Assembly (NCBI RefSeq): GCF_029892425.1
Contig: NZ_JARXWB010000005.1
Coordinates: 124,001 to 188,000 of the forward strand
Source: Bradyrhizobium sp. BR13661
GTDB taxonomy: Bacteria; Pseudomonadota; Alphaproteobacteria; Rhizobiales; Xanthobacteraceae
Length of the DNA: 64,000 nucleotides
Direction of reading: 5' to 3'
The position numbers were made by a program, and so were the translations under genes. This document shows positions 26,498 through 34,669 of this stretch, in pieces. Below the pieces are notes generated by a model, which saw only the letters and a list, made by a program, of their open reading frames with translations, was not told the DNA's origin and searched no databases. The number at the start of each line of letters is the position of its first letter. Within the stretch, counting starts at the first letter, position 1.

Positions 26498-26524
26498 CGT
26501 CGTCCTTGTCTCTCTGTCGTGTGG

Positions 26525-27403
26525 CTAAAACCGCCGCGCGCCCATCTTGATCTGCTCCTCGGAGAAGAAGATCTCCTTGGCATGCTCCACGATGTCCTGG
26601 GCGTTCCAGCCCGTGTGCGGCGGCTTCCAGCCTTCCATTTCCATCATCCGCATCTCGCGCACGCCGCGGGGCCCGGACACGCCCAGCACCTTGCCGGTCT
26701 GGTCGCCCGACAAATCGCTGACCATGTATAGCACGGCCGGCGCGATGCCGTCCGGCCCCAGCGCCGCGCCGGGGTTCTCCTTATAGCGGGGCAGGTCTGC
26801 GGTCATGCGGGTCAGGGCGCCCGGGGCCAGCGTCCAGATCCGGATGTTGTACTTGCGGCCCTCGATCGCCAGCACGTTGGACAGGCCCCAGATGCCGCCC
26901 TTGGCAGCTCCATAATTGGTCTGGCCGAAATTGCCGATCAGGCCGGAGGTCGAGGAGGTGTTGACGATGACGCCGCCGCCGTTGTCCCGCATCCAGCGAA
27001 ACACCGGCATGGTGCAACAAAAGGTGCCCTTCAGATGCACCTTGATGACCTTGTCCCAGTCAGACTCAGACGCCCTGGCAAAGGTCTGGTCGCGCAAAAT
27101 GCCGGCATTGTTGACCAGGATGTCGGCGCGCCCGAAATGCTTGATGGCGTCGTCGAACACCGACTGACCGCCTTCCATGGTGGAGATGTCGGCGCCATTG
27201 GCGACCGCCTTGCCGCCTTCGGCCTTGATCGCGTCCACCACGAGCTGCGCCATCGACTTGTCGGCGCCGGAGCCGTCACGGGGCCCACCGAGATCGTTGA
27301 CGACGACCGAGGCCCCTTCCCGCGCGAACAGCTTTGCGTAGGCCTCACCGAGCCCCCCGCCCGCGCCGGTGATCAGCGCAACCTTGCCGTCGAGTAGTCC
27401 CAT
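26525..27403 (-). CDS. SDR, (3R)-hydroxyacyl-CoA dehydrogenase type (MFE-2-like)
   Basis: 292 residues from ATG 27403. The N terminus MGLLDGKVALITGAGGGLGEAYA followed by VVVNDLGGPRDGSG closely matches the dehydrogenase domain of peroxisomal D-bifunctional protein (MFE-2). The catalytic residues are visible in NTSSTSG and YGAAKGG (Tyr-x-x-x-Lys). It would oxidise (3R)-hydroxyacyl-CoA with NAD. A much longer upstream frame reads through a palindromic repeat and is rejected. It is grouped with MaoC hydratase and SCP2-type thiolase genes. Confidence 0.88.
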   Translation of the reverse strand: MGLLDGKVALITGAGGGLGEAYAKLFAREGASVVVNDLGGPRDGSGADKSMAQLVVDAIKAEGGKAVANGADISTMEGGQSVFDDAIKHFGRADILVNNAGILRDQTFARASESDWDKVIKVHLKGTFCCTMPVFRWMRDNGGGVIVNTSSTSGLIGNFGQTNYGAAKGGIWGLSNVLAIEGRKYNIRIWTLAPGALTRMTADLPRYKENPGAALGPDGIAPAVLYMVSDLSGDQTGKVLGVSGPRGVREMRMMEMEGWKPPHTGWNAQDIVEHAKEIFFSEEQIKMGARRF

Positions 27404-27431
27404 GGTGGCTTCTCCCTGATTTTGTTGTTTC

Positions 27432-27559
27432 GTGTCCCGGACGCGATGCAGCGTGAAACGCTGGGACGCAGAGCCGGGACCCTGTTCTTTGTTGCGGCGC
27501 TCTGGGCCCCCGGCTCTGCAGCGCACCGCTGAAGGAGCGCTGCGCTGCGTCCGGGGCAC
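27432..27559. repeat. Imperfect palindromic repeat between the SDR and MaoC genes
   Basis: A 128-bp element with arms of the type GTGTCCCGGACGCGATGCAGCG and CGCTGCGCTGCGTCCGGGGCAC and a second internal palindrome around CAGAGCCGGG / CCCGGCTCTG. It fills the whole spacer of the operon. It looks like a dispersed extragenic palindrome of the rhizobial type. It carries spurious open frames on both strands. Confidence 0.7.
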
Positions 27560-27568
27560 AAGACCTTG

Positions 27569-28429
27569 CTAACCTAGCACCGTCTTGCCGTTCTTGATCA
27601 CCGTCACCCCGCGCGACTTCACCTTGGCTTCGAACGAGATCACGTTGCCGTCCTTCCAGAGGTCCATGGTCACGGTCTCGCCGGGATAAACGGGCGAGGA
27701 GAACCGCGCGACGTGCTGGCGGAAGGCTGAGGCGTCGTAATCGGCATAGGTCTGGAGCACGCCGCGGCAGGTGATGCCGTAGGTGCACATTCCGTGCAGG
27801 ATTGGACGCGGGAAACCGGCCTTCTTCGCAAACTCCGGATCAGAATGCAGCGGATTGCGATCGCCGCAGAGCCGATAGACCAGCGCCTGGTCGGGGCGCG
27901 TCACGATGTCGATGGTCTTGTCGGGCGCCCGCGTCGGAATCTTGTGCGGATCGGGCTGGGTCAGGTTCGGCCCGCCAAAGCCGCCATCGCCGCGGGCGAA
28001 GCGCGAGGCAACCAGCGTCGCCAGCCTCTCGCCCTTCTCGTTCTTCAGCACGGTCTGATGGGCGATGACGACGCCCTTGTCCCTGCCCTTGTCGTAGACC
28101 TCGAGCACGGAGGAGTCGGCGGTGATGTTCGCCGCCACCGGCAGCGGCTGGTGGAAGGTGATGTCGCGCTCGCCGTCGACCACCATCACGCGGTTGAGGT
28201 TCATCTCACCAGGACCCGAGCCCCAGGCCGCGACGGACGCAAAGGTCGGCACGACCTTGAGCGGTCGCGGCGTCAACGTGCCTTCGTTGACGAAGGCGAG
28301 CTCATTCTCATCCATGGGATCGGCGCCGAGGCCGATGCCGTAGGCGTAGAGCATGACCTCGCGATCGGCGTAGCTGTATTTCTGGCCGAGGTTCTTGAGG
28401 CCTTTGAGTTCTTCGTATCTGGCGGACAT
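27569..28429 (-). CDS. MaoC-family enoyl-CoA hydratase 2 (MFE-2-like)
   Basis: 286 residues from ATG 28429. It has a double hot-dog layout like the hydratase-2 domain of MFE-2. The N-terminal half is degenerate; the C-terminal half carries the hydratase motif YRLCGDRNPLHSDPEFAKKAGFPRPILHGMCTYG, in which Asp, Asn and His are the catalytic/oxyanion residues. It hydrates trans-2-enoyl-CoA to (3R)-hydroxyacyl-CoA for the neighbouring SDR. The upstream extension of the frame runs through a palindromic repeat and is not coding. Confidence 0.9.
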   Translation of the reverse strand: MSARYEELKGLKNLGQKYSYADREVMLYAYGIGLGADPMDENELAFVNEGTLTPRPLKVVPTFASVAAWGSGPGEMNLNRVMVVDGERDITFHQPLPVAANITADSSVLEVYDKGRDKGVVIAHQTVLKNEKGERLATLVASRFARGDGGFGGPNLTQPDPHKIPTRAPDKTIDIVTRPDQALVYRLCGDRNPLHSDPEFAKKAGFPRPILHGMCTYGITCRGVLQTYADYDASAFRQHVARFSSPVYPGETVTMDLWKDGNVISFEAKVKSRGVTVIKNGKTVLG

Positions 28430-28453
28430 TTTGTCGGTTTCCTCCCAGTGGTG

Positions 28454-28570
28454 CTCATCCTCATGGTGAGGAGGCGCTCTTGCGCCGTCTCGAACCACGA
28501 GGATGCCCGAAACGTTTCTTCGTCGTGGCCATCCTTCGAGACGCTTGCTTCGCAAGCTCCTCAGGATGAG
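28454..28570. repeat. Imperfect palindromic repeat between the MaoC and DUF35 genes
   Basis: About 117 bp bounded by CTCATCCTCATGGTGAGGAG on the left and CTCCTCAGGATGAG on the right, with an inner CTTGCTTCGCAAG palindrome and GTCTCGAA / TTCGAGAC arms. It is another family of intergenic palindromes, placed 7 bp after the end of the DUF35 gene, where it could act as a transcript-processing hairpin. Confidence 0.7.
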
Positions 28571-28577
28571 GACCGTC

Positions 28578-28967
28578 CTAGGCCACCGTGAAGAACGGCA
28601 GCGGGGCCCCATCCGTCGGCTTGAACACCACTTTCACCTTCTGGCCGATCTTCAGCTTCTCGAGATCGCAGTCGACGAAATTGGTTTGCACTGACGGTCC
28701 CTCCTTCAGCGTGACGTAGCCGATCGCATAGGGGCCGGTCGGCGACTTCCGCATCAGGCTCCAGGTGTAGATCGTGCCCTCGCCCGACGCTTCCTCCCAC
28801 ACCGTCTTGTCGGAATAGCAGAACGGGCAGATCGAGCGCGGGAAGTAATGCGCTTCGCCGCACGCGGTGCAGCGCTTGATCATGAACTTGCCCTGCTTGG
28901 CCGCGTCCCAGAACGCGGCGGTCTCCGGATTGGTCACCGGGGCCGGATACTTTTTGGCTTCACTCAT
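28578..28967 (-). CDS. DUF35 OB-fold / zinc-ribbon protein (thiolase partner)
   Basis: 129 residues. A zinc ribbon with two Cys pairs (RCTACGEAHYFPRSICPFC) is followed by an OB-fold (GTIYTWSLMRKSPTGPYAIGYVTL). Such proteins bind acyl-CoA and form complexes with SCP2-type thiolases or thiolase-like lyases. ATG 28967 overlaps the thiolase stop as TGATG, which indicates equimolar coupled expression. The longer frame upstream lies in the thiolase gene and is rejected. Confidence 0.9.
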   Translation of the reverse strand: MSEAKKYPAPVTNPETAAFWDAAKQGKFMIKRCTACGEAHYFPRSICPFCYSDKTVWEEASGEGTIYTWSLMRKSPTGPYAIGYVTLKEGPSVQTNFVDCDLEKLKIGQKVKVVFKPTDGAPLPFFTVA

Positions 28968-30124
28968 CACACGCGCTCCAGAATGGCAGTCGAGGCAGCG
29001 TGGCGAACACCCAACAGGCCGCCGGTGCCGTGGGCGATGGCGAGATCGCAATTCTTGACCTGCACCTTCGGATGCGCCTCGCCGCGCAGCTGCCTGACGG
29101 CTTCGATGATCTTGGTCATGCCGCCGCGGTTGACCGGATGGTTGCTGCAGAGGCCGCCACCATCGGTGTTGAACGGCAGCTTGCCGACACCAGAGATCAG
29201 ATTGCCGTCGGCGACGAACTTGCCGCCCTCGCCTTTCTTGCAGAAGCCGAGGTCCTCGAGCTGCATCAGCACCGTGATGGTGAAGCTGTCATAGATCGAG
29301 GCGTATTTGATATCCTGCGGCGTGATGCCGGCTTCCTCGAACGCACGCGGGCCGGACCAGATGCCGGCGGAGTACGTGAGATCGAGATCCTTGCCGCCGC
29401 GCGGGCCCTTCATGGCCTCGCCATGACCGATCAGCTTGACCAGCGGCTTCTTCAGGCTCTTGGCGATCTCCGGCGTCGTCACGATAAGCGCGCCGCCGCC
29501 GTCGGAGACGACGCAGCAATCCATGCGATGCAAGGGATCGGAGATCATCGGCGAGTTCAAGACGTCCTCAACGGTAACGACGTCCTTGAGCATCGCATGC
29601 GGATTGTATTGCGCGTGATGCGAGGCTGCGACCTTGATCCAGGCGAGCTGTTCGGAGGTGGTGCCATAGTCGTGCATGTGGCGCATGGCACACATGCCAT
29701 AGGCATTGTGCGTGGTCGCGCCGTAAGCGGACTCGAAATCAGCTTCCGCGCCGGCCGCACGCGGCGGCATCGCGCCGGTGCGCGGCTTGCCGGCGAGCGT
29801 AACAAGCGCGATCGAGCACTTGCCCGCCGCGATCGCCTCAGCCGCGTGACCGAGATGGATGATGTAGGAACAGCCGCCGGTCTCGGTGGAATCGACGTGG
29901 CGCAGCTTTTTAGTGTTCAGCCCGAGATAATCGACCATCGGCCAGGCACCGCCGGGCGCATCGCCCGCGCAGAAATAGCCGTCGACATCGTCCTTGCTGA
30001 TCCCGGCATCCTCGATCGCACCCTTGGCGACCTCGGCATGAAGCTGGGCGGTGGATTTGTCCGGCGCATGCCGGGTCGGGTGTTCGTAGATCCCGGCAAT
30101 ATAGGCCTTGCCCTTGATGGTCAA
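28967..30124 (-). CDS. SCP2/SCPx-type thiolase (acetyl-CoA acetyltransferase family)
   Basis: 385 residues. It has the thiolase fold with VDSTETGGCSYIIHLGHAAEAI (active-site Cys region with shifted spacing, as in SCP2 thiolases), HARMTEAGVT-equivalent region replaced by CCVVSDGGGALIVTT, and the C-terminal GGLCSNHPVNRGG and AIAHGTGG motifs. It would cleave 3-ketoacyl-CoA in beta-oxidation of a branched, sterol-like or other bulky acyl chain. It is the first gene of the leftward cluster. Confidence 0.88.
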   Translation of the reverse strand: MTIKGKAYIAGIYEHPTRHAPDKSTAQLHAEVAKGAIEDAGISKDDVDGYFCAGDAPGGAWPMVDYLGLNTKKLRHVDSTETGGCSYIIHLGHAAEAIAAGKCSIALVTLAGKPRTGAMPPRAAGAEADFESAYGATTHNAYGMCAMRHMHDYGTTSEQLAWIKVAASHHAQYNPHAMLKDVVTVEDVLNSPMISDPLHRMDCCVVSDGGGALIVTTPEIAKSLKKPLVKLIGHGEAMKGPRGGKDLDLTYSAGIWSGPRAFEEAGITPQDIKYASIYDSFTITVLMQLEDLGFCKKGEGGKFVADGNLISGVGKLPFNTDGGGLCSNHPVNRGGMTKIIEAVRQLRGEAHPKVQVKNCDLAIAHGTGGLLGVRHAASTAILERV

Positions 30125-30896
30125 AACAGAGGTCTCCGCTCGCGTTTCTTATGGCCCTGTTTTTCTGAACCGCACCGGCCTGATTGGCAAGCGCGGAAAT
30201 ATTCCGTCGGGCGAGAGGGGTAGCGAGTTGGCGCAATTGCCCGCTCCGTCATACATCGCGCGCCGCCTCCACACCGTCATTACAAGCGCAGCGAAGCATC
30301 CTCGCGGCGCATCTCGCCCGAGCTTTTGCGTCCTTCTCGCTCCCTCCGGAAAAGAGGGTGCAGGGAAGACCGGGTGCCGGCTGGGCACCCACGGTCCGCT
30401 GTGCGCAAATGCGCGAAAACAGGTGCACAGCGGCATACAGGTGCGGCCCAACAACCGGCCTTCCCTGCGCAGTGGCTTTACGGCTTATGTCGCGCTCTCC
30501 CCGGGGAGCGATGCACTATTGCCCCCGTCGCCCTGCGAGTGACCCGCAAGACTTGACGCACAGACTCCGGGCGTCAGGACCACACGATTTTGCCGTACGC
30601 GAGACCGCGCCCGTCGTGCGCACGAGACAATCCCCCGCGCGACGCAGCCCGCGTCCACCGCCACTCACCCCGCGTTTCGTGACGATCGCGATACGCCCCT
30701 TGAGAGGGATGAGGTGGCGGATTGATACGACAATTCCGAATTTCGGTAAAGGAGAATATTTTTGAGTGTGCGGATTGACCCGCTGCTTGTGTGTTTCGCC
30801 CGACGGGCGACACAAGGGGCGGTGTCGTTGGGTGGGTTACGCCTTTCGAACTGCGCTTTGCGCAGTTCGAAAGGCTAACCCACCGTACGAAGCACC
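30125..30896. repeat. 772-bp mosaic of intergenic repeats
   Basis: No gene is supported, although several overlapping open frames occur on both strands. The left part (about 30274-30301) holds a degenerate half of the CGTCATTGCGAGCG element found whole at 47093-47172. The middle (about 30330-30545) has a GC-rich block with overlapping spurious frames that looks like a repeat-derived sequence. The right end carries a large perfect hairpin (30831-30884). The thiolase promoter probably lies near the left end. Confidence 0.55.
30831..30884 (-). terminator. Long perfect hairpin after the indolepyruvate oxidoreductase gene
   Basis: The inner stem is GCCTTTCGAACTGCGC (30841-30856) paired perfectly with GCGCAGTTCGAAAGGC (30860-30875) around a TTT loop. 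An outer stem GGTGGGTTA/TAACCCACC extends it with one bulged base. It starts 12 bp after the stop at 30897. It lacks a T tract, so it may act by stabilising the mRNA end or block RNase. The GGTGGGTTA..TAACCCACC frame looks like a dispersed repeat. Confidence 0.55.
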
Positions 30897-33800
30897 CTAC
30901 TCGGCTGCGATCTGCCGTGGCGCCGGCGGCGGGCTCGCCAGATCGGCAGCGAGCTGCGCGTAGCGGGCCTTGGCGTCGGCGACGGCCTTCTCCTTCACCG
31001 GTCCGTAGCCGCGGATGCGGTCGGGCAGCGACAGGAGCTCGACCGCGGTGTCAACAGTGACCGGCGACAACAGGCCGAGCACGGTGGCGACGTCCTTCTC
31101 ATAGCCCGCGATCAGATCGCGCTCGAGCTTGCGGTCGGCGCTGCGGCCAAAGATGTCGAGCGGGGTGCCGCGCAGGAATTTGAATTTTGCGAGCACGCCG
31201 AACACCTTCAGCATCCAGGGGCCGAAGGCGCGCTTCTTCGGGCGGCCGAGCGCATCGACACCACGGCTGAGGATCGGCGGCGCCAGGTTGAAGCTGAACT
31301 TGTAGTCGCCCTCGAACTGGTCCTGAAGCTGCTTTGCGAAGGCGCCGTCGGTGAAGAGCCGCGCGACCTCGTACTCGTCCTTGTAGGCAAGCAGTTTTGC
31401 GTAGTTGATCGCGACCGCGCGCGGCAGCGCATCACCGTAGGCACCCTTGACCGCGGCGTCGCGGACCTGGTCGACCAGCTTGCGGTAGCGCTTGCCGAGG
31501 CGGCCGTTCTGGTAGGCGGTGAGATGCTTGGCCCGATGTTCTATGATTTCGTCGAGCGTCATGGCATCCAGCGTCTTGAGCGCTTCGACCTCGTCCGTCC
31601 CCTTCAGCATCTCGGCAAGGCGCGCGGGATCGGCGACCGCGAGGCGGCCGAGGCGGAAGGCTTCCTTGTTCATCTTGATCGAGACGCCGTTGACCTCGAT
31701 GGCCTGCTCGATCGCTTCCGCCGACAGCGGCAACAGCCCCTTCTGATAGGCATGGCCCATCATCATCATGTTGGTGGCGATGCTGTCGCCGAGCAGCTGC
31801 TCGGCCGGCTTGGTGAAGTCGAAGAAGACGGAATCCTTGTGCAGCGCCGTCTCCAAGAGGCCGTTCAGCTTGCGGGTCTGGAAATTGAAGTCGCGGTTGA
31901 GCACGAAATCGGCGGTCGGGATGACATGGCTGTTGATGATGCCGCGGGTGCGGCTGGTGTCGCACAGCGAGATCGTGTCCTTGGCAACCGCGACCACCTC
32001 GTCGGCGGCGAGCACGACGTCAGCCGTGCCGGTGACGATGCGCGAGCACGTCACCTCGGCCGGATGATCCGAGAGACGCACGTGGCTGAGCACCGCGCCG
32101 CCCTTCTGGGCGAGGCCGGACATGTCGAGGATCATCGAGGCCTTGCCCTCGATATGCGCGGCCATGCCGAGCAGTGCGCCGATGGTGAGCACGCCGGTGC
32201 CACCGACGCCGCCGACCGCGATGTTGTAGGGCTTGTCCAGCGACGGTTTTGAGGCGGGCTCGGGAATTGGACCGATGTCGCTGAGATCAGCCGGCGCGCG
32301 ATGGCGCGGCTTGCCGCCGTCCACGGTGACGAAGGACGGGCAGAAGCCCTTCAGGCAGGAATAGTCCTTGTTGCAGGAGGACTGGTTGATGGCGCGCTTG
32401 CGGCCGAATTCGGTCTCCAGCGGCTCGACCGAGATGCAGTTCGACTGCACCGAGCAGTCGCCGCAGCCTTCGCAGACGGCCGGGTTGATCATGACGCGGC
32501 GCGCCGGATCTTCCATCAGGCCGCGCTTGCGGCGGCGGCGCTTTTCGGCGGCGCAGGTCTGCACGAAGACGATCGCCGAGGTGCCCTTGTACTCGCGGCA
32601 CATCTTCATGACACGATCGAGCTCGTCGCGATGATACTTCTTCACGCCGGGCGCAATGGTATCGGCCGGATAGGCATCGGGGTTCTCCGAGACGAGATAA
32701 ATCTCGCTGATGCCCTCGGCGTGAAGCTGGGCCATGATCTTCTGCGGCGAGAGATCGCCGTCATGGCGCTGGCCGCCGGTCATGGCCACCGCATCGTTGT
32801 AGAGGATCTTGTAGGTGATGTTGGCCTTGGAGGCGATCGCCTGTCGGATCGCCAGGATGCCCGAGTGGAAATAGGTGCCGTCGCCGAGGTTGGCGAAAAT
32901 GTGGTTCTCGTTGGTGAAGGGCGCGATGCCGACCCACGGCACGCCCTCGCCACCCATATGCGTAAAGGTCTCGGTCGAGCGGTCCATCCACAGCGCCATG
33001 AAGTGACAGCCGATACCGGCGAGCGCACGGCTGCCTTCGGGGACTTTTGTGGAGGTGTTGTGGGGGCAGCCGGAGCAGAAATACGGGGTGCGGGAGACAG
33101 GCGCCGTAGGGATCATCTGAGACGCCTGGCGGCCGTTGAACCAGTCGGCCTTGGCGCGGAGCATCTCCGCGATCTCGGGGTTGAGATTCAATCGAAGAAG
33201 TCGCTCGGTGAGCGAGGTCGCAAGCGAGGCGACGCTGAGCTCGGCGGAGAAGGTGAGAAAACGCTTGTCGTGCTCGTCCATCTTGCCGACGATGCGCGGA
33301 CGGACGTCGTCGCGCCAGTTGAACAGCTCCTGCTTGACCTGGTTCTCGACGATCTCGCGGCGTTCTTCGATGATGAAGATCTCTTCGAGGCCGACCGCGA
33401 ACTGGCGGACGCCTTCCGGCTCCAGCGGCCAGGGCATGCCGATCTTGTAGAGACGAAGGCCGATTTTTGCGGCGACCTCCTCGGTGATGCCGAGCTCGCG
33501 CAGCGCCTGGCGGACGTCCTCGTAGCTCTTGCCCGAGGCCATGATGCCGAAACGAGCGTTCGGCGAATCCATGGTGACGCGGTTGACCTTGTTGGCGCGG
33601 GCAAAGGCGATCGCGGCAAAGCCCTTGTAGTCCTGCAGCCGGCGGTCCTGCTCGAAGCGGTCGTCGGGCCAACGCAGATTGAGCCCGCCGGGCGGCAGCT
33701 CGAAATCCGGGGGAATGATGAAGGGCTTCATCTCGTCGGTGAGGTCGATCTCGGCGGTGGTCTCCACCGTCTCCGTGATCACCTTCATGCCGACCCAGCA

Positions 33801-34388
33801 GCCGGAATAGCGCGACATCGCGATGCCGAGCAGGCCCATCTCGATCATCTCGTGGATGCTCGAGGGATAGAGATACGGCATCAAGGCCGAGATGAAGGCG
33901 TGGTCCGACTGATGCGGGACGGTGGAGGACTTTGCGCCGTGGTCGTCGCCGGCGAGGCACAGCACACCGCCGTTCTTGGCCGAGCCGGCGGCATTGCCGT
34001 GGCGGAAGACGTCGCCGCAGCGGTCGACGCCGGGGCCCTTGCCATACCAGATGCCGACCACGCCGTCATATTTCGCGCCGGGCGAGAGGTTGAGCTGCTG
34101 CGAGCCCCAGACGGCGGTCGCCGCGAGATCCTCGTTCACGCCGGGCTGGAATTTGATGTTGTACTGCTCGAGGTGCTTTCGTGCGGCGAAGAGCTGCTGG
34201 TCGTAGCCGCCGAGCGGCGAGCCGCGATAGCCGGAGATGAAGCCCGCGGTGTTCAGCCCCGCGGCGCGGTCGCGCCTGATCTGGGCCATGGGCAGACGGA
34301 CCAGCGCCTGGATGCCGGTCGTGAAGATATGGCCGGTCCCTTGGGTGTATTTTTGATCGAGACTGATCGGACCCTGGTTGATGCCCAT
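30897..34388 (-). CDS. Indolepyruvate:ferredoxin oxidoreductase, fused IorA-IorB type
   Basis: 1163 residues. It oxidatively decarboxylates indolepyruvate and related aryl-2-oxo acids to acyl-CoA. Order of domains: pyrimidine-binding domain (TAGFISGYRGSPLGGYDQQL near the start), TPP-binding domain (CSGCPHNTSTKVPEGSRALAGIGCHFMALW, about 440-490), a ferredoxin-like 4Fe-4S site (VCEGCGDCSVQSNC near 637, with further Cys to CLKGFC), then the gamma domain (GVGGTGVLTIGALLGMAA). Length fits the fused alphaproteobacterial enzyme. It is monocistronic, divergent from the cytochrome c gene. Confidence 0.93.
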   Translation of the reverse strand: MGINQGPISLDQKYTQGTGHIFTTGIQALVRLPMAQIRRDRAAGLNTAGFISGYRGSPLGGYDQQLFAARKHLEQYNIKFQPGVNEDLAATAVWGSQQLNLSPGAKYDGVVGIWYGKGPGVDRCGDVFRHGNAAGSAKNGGVLCLAGDDHGAKSSTVPHQSDHAFISALMPYLYPSSIHEMIEMGLLGIAMSRYSGCWVGMKVITETVETTAEIDLTDEMKPFIIPPDFELPPGGLNLRWPDDRFEQDRRLQDYKGFAAIAFARANKVNRVTMDSPNARFGIMASGKSYEDVRQALRELGITEEVAAKIGLRLYKIGMPWPLEPEGVRQFAVGLEEIFIIEERREIVENQVKQELFNWRDDVRPRIVGKMDEHDKRFLTFSAELSVASLATSLTERLLRLNLNPEIAEMLRAKADWFNGRQASQMIPTAPVSRTPYFCSGCPHNTSTKVPEGSRALAGIGCHFMALWMDRSTETFTHMGGEGVPWVGIAPFTNENHIFANLGDGTYFHSGILAIRQAIASKANITYKILYNDAVAMTGGQRHDGDLSPQKIMAQLHAEGISEIYLVSENPDAYPADTIAPGVKKYHRDELDRVMKMCREYKGTSAIVFVQTCAAEKRRRRKRGLMEDPARRVMINPAVCEGCGDCSVQSNCISVEPLETEFGRKRAINQSSCNKDYSCLKGFCPSFVTVDGGKPRHRAPADLSDIGPIPEPASKPSLDKPYNIAVGGVGGTGVLTIGALLGMAAHIEGKASMILDMSGLAQKGGAVLSHVRLSDHPAEVTCSRIVTGTADVVLAADEVVAVAKDTISLCDTSRTRGIINSHVIPTADFVLNRDFNFQTRKLNGLLETALHKDSVFFDFTKPAEQLLGDSIATNMMMMGHAYQKGLLPLSAEAIEQAIEVNGVSIKMNKEAFRLGRLAVADPARLAEMLKGTDEVEALKTLDAMTLDEIIEHRAKHLTAYQNGRLGKRYRKLVDQVRDAAVKGAYGDALPRAVAINYAKLLAYKDEYEVARLFTDGAFAKQLQDQFEGDYKFSFNLAPPILSRGVDALGRPKKRAFGPWMLKVFGVLAKFKFLRGTPLDIFGRSADRKLERDLIAGYEKDVATVLGLLSPVTVDTAVELLSLPDRIRGYGPVKEKAVADAKARYAQLAADLASPPPAPRQIAAE

Positions 34389-34669
34389 TCTTGTCCTCTT
34401 CCGCCCTTTTGAGCGTTTGGCTGCTTAAGCCGTTGCCTGCCCGTTGTTTTTAGCTAGGGCACGCCGACCACCTCTGCCACTCTATGTCGGATATTTAAGG
34501 CGGCGCATCACAAATCTGGCGCTTCCGCGGCGACGGGAAAAAAACGCAATTTCGTGGCCGGAAAGACATTGGCGATTTTCAATTTGTGTCACGATACCCC
34601 CGCTGTCGCGAAACGACATGACGCCGCTATGATCCGGCGCTCGACTGATGGTCGCAGGAGAAGCCATTG

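Noticed and set aside
26525..27559. Longer reading of the SDR starting at 27559
   Set aside because: The first 52 codons translate a palindromic repeat. The Rossmann fold starts at ATG 27403.
30149..30815. Several 60-190-codon frames in the 30.1-30.9 kb gap
   Set aside because: They overlap each other on both strands and lie in repeat-derived DNA. None has a convincing ribosome site.
32301..34412. 703-codon open frame opposite the indolepyruvate oxidoreductase gene
   Set aside because: It is the antisense of a strongly conserved 1163-residue protein. Its composition is typical of GC-rich shadow frames and no motif is seen.
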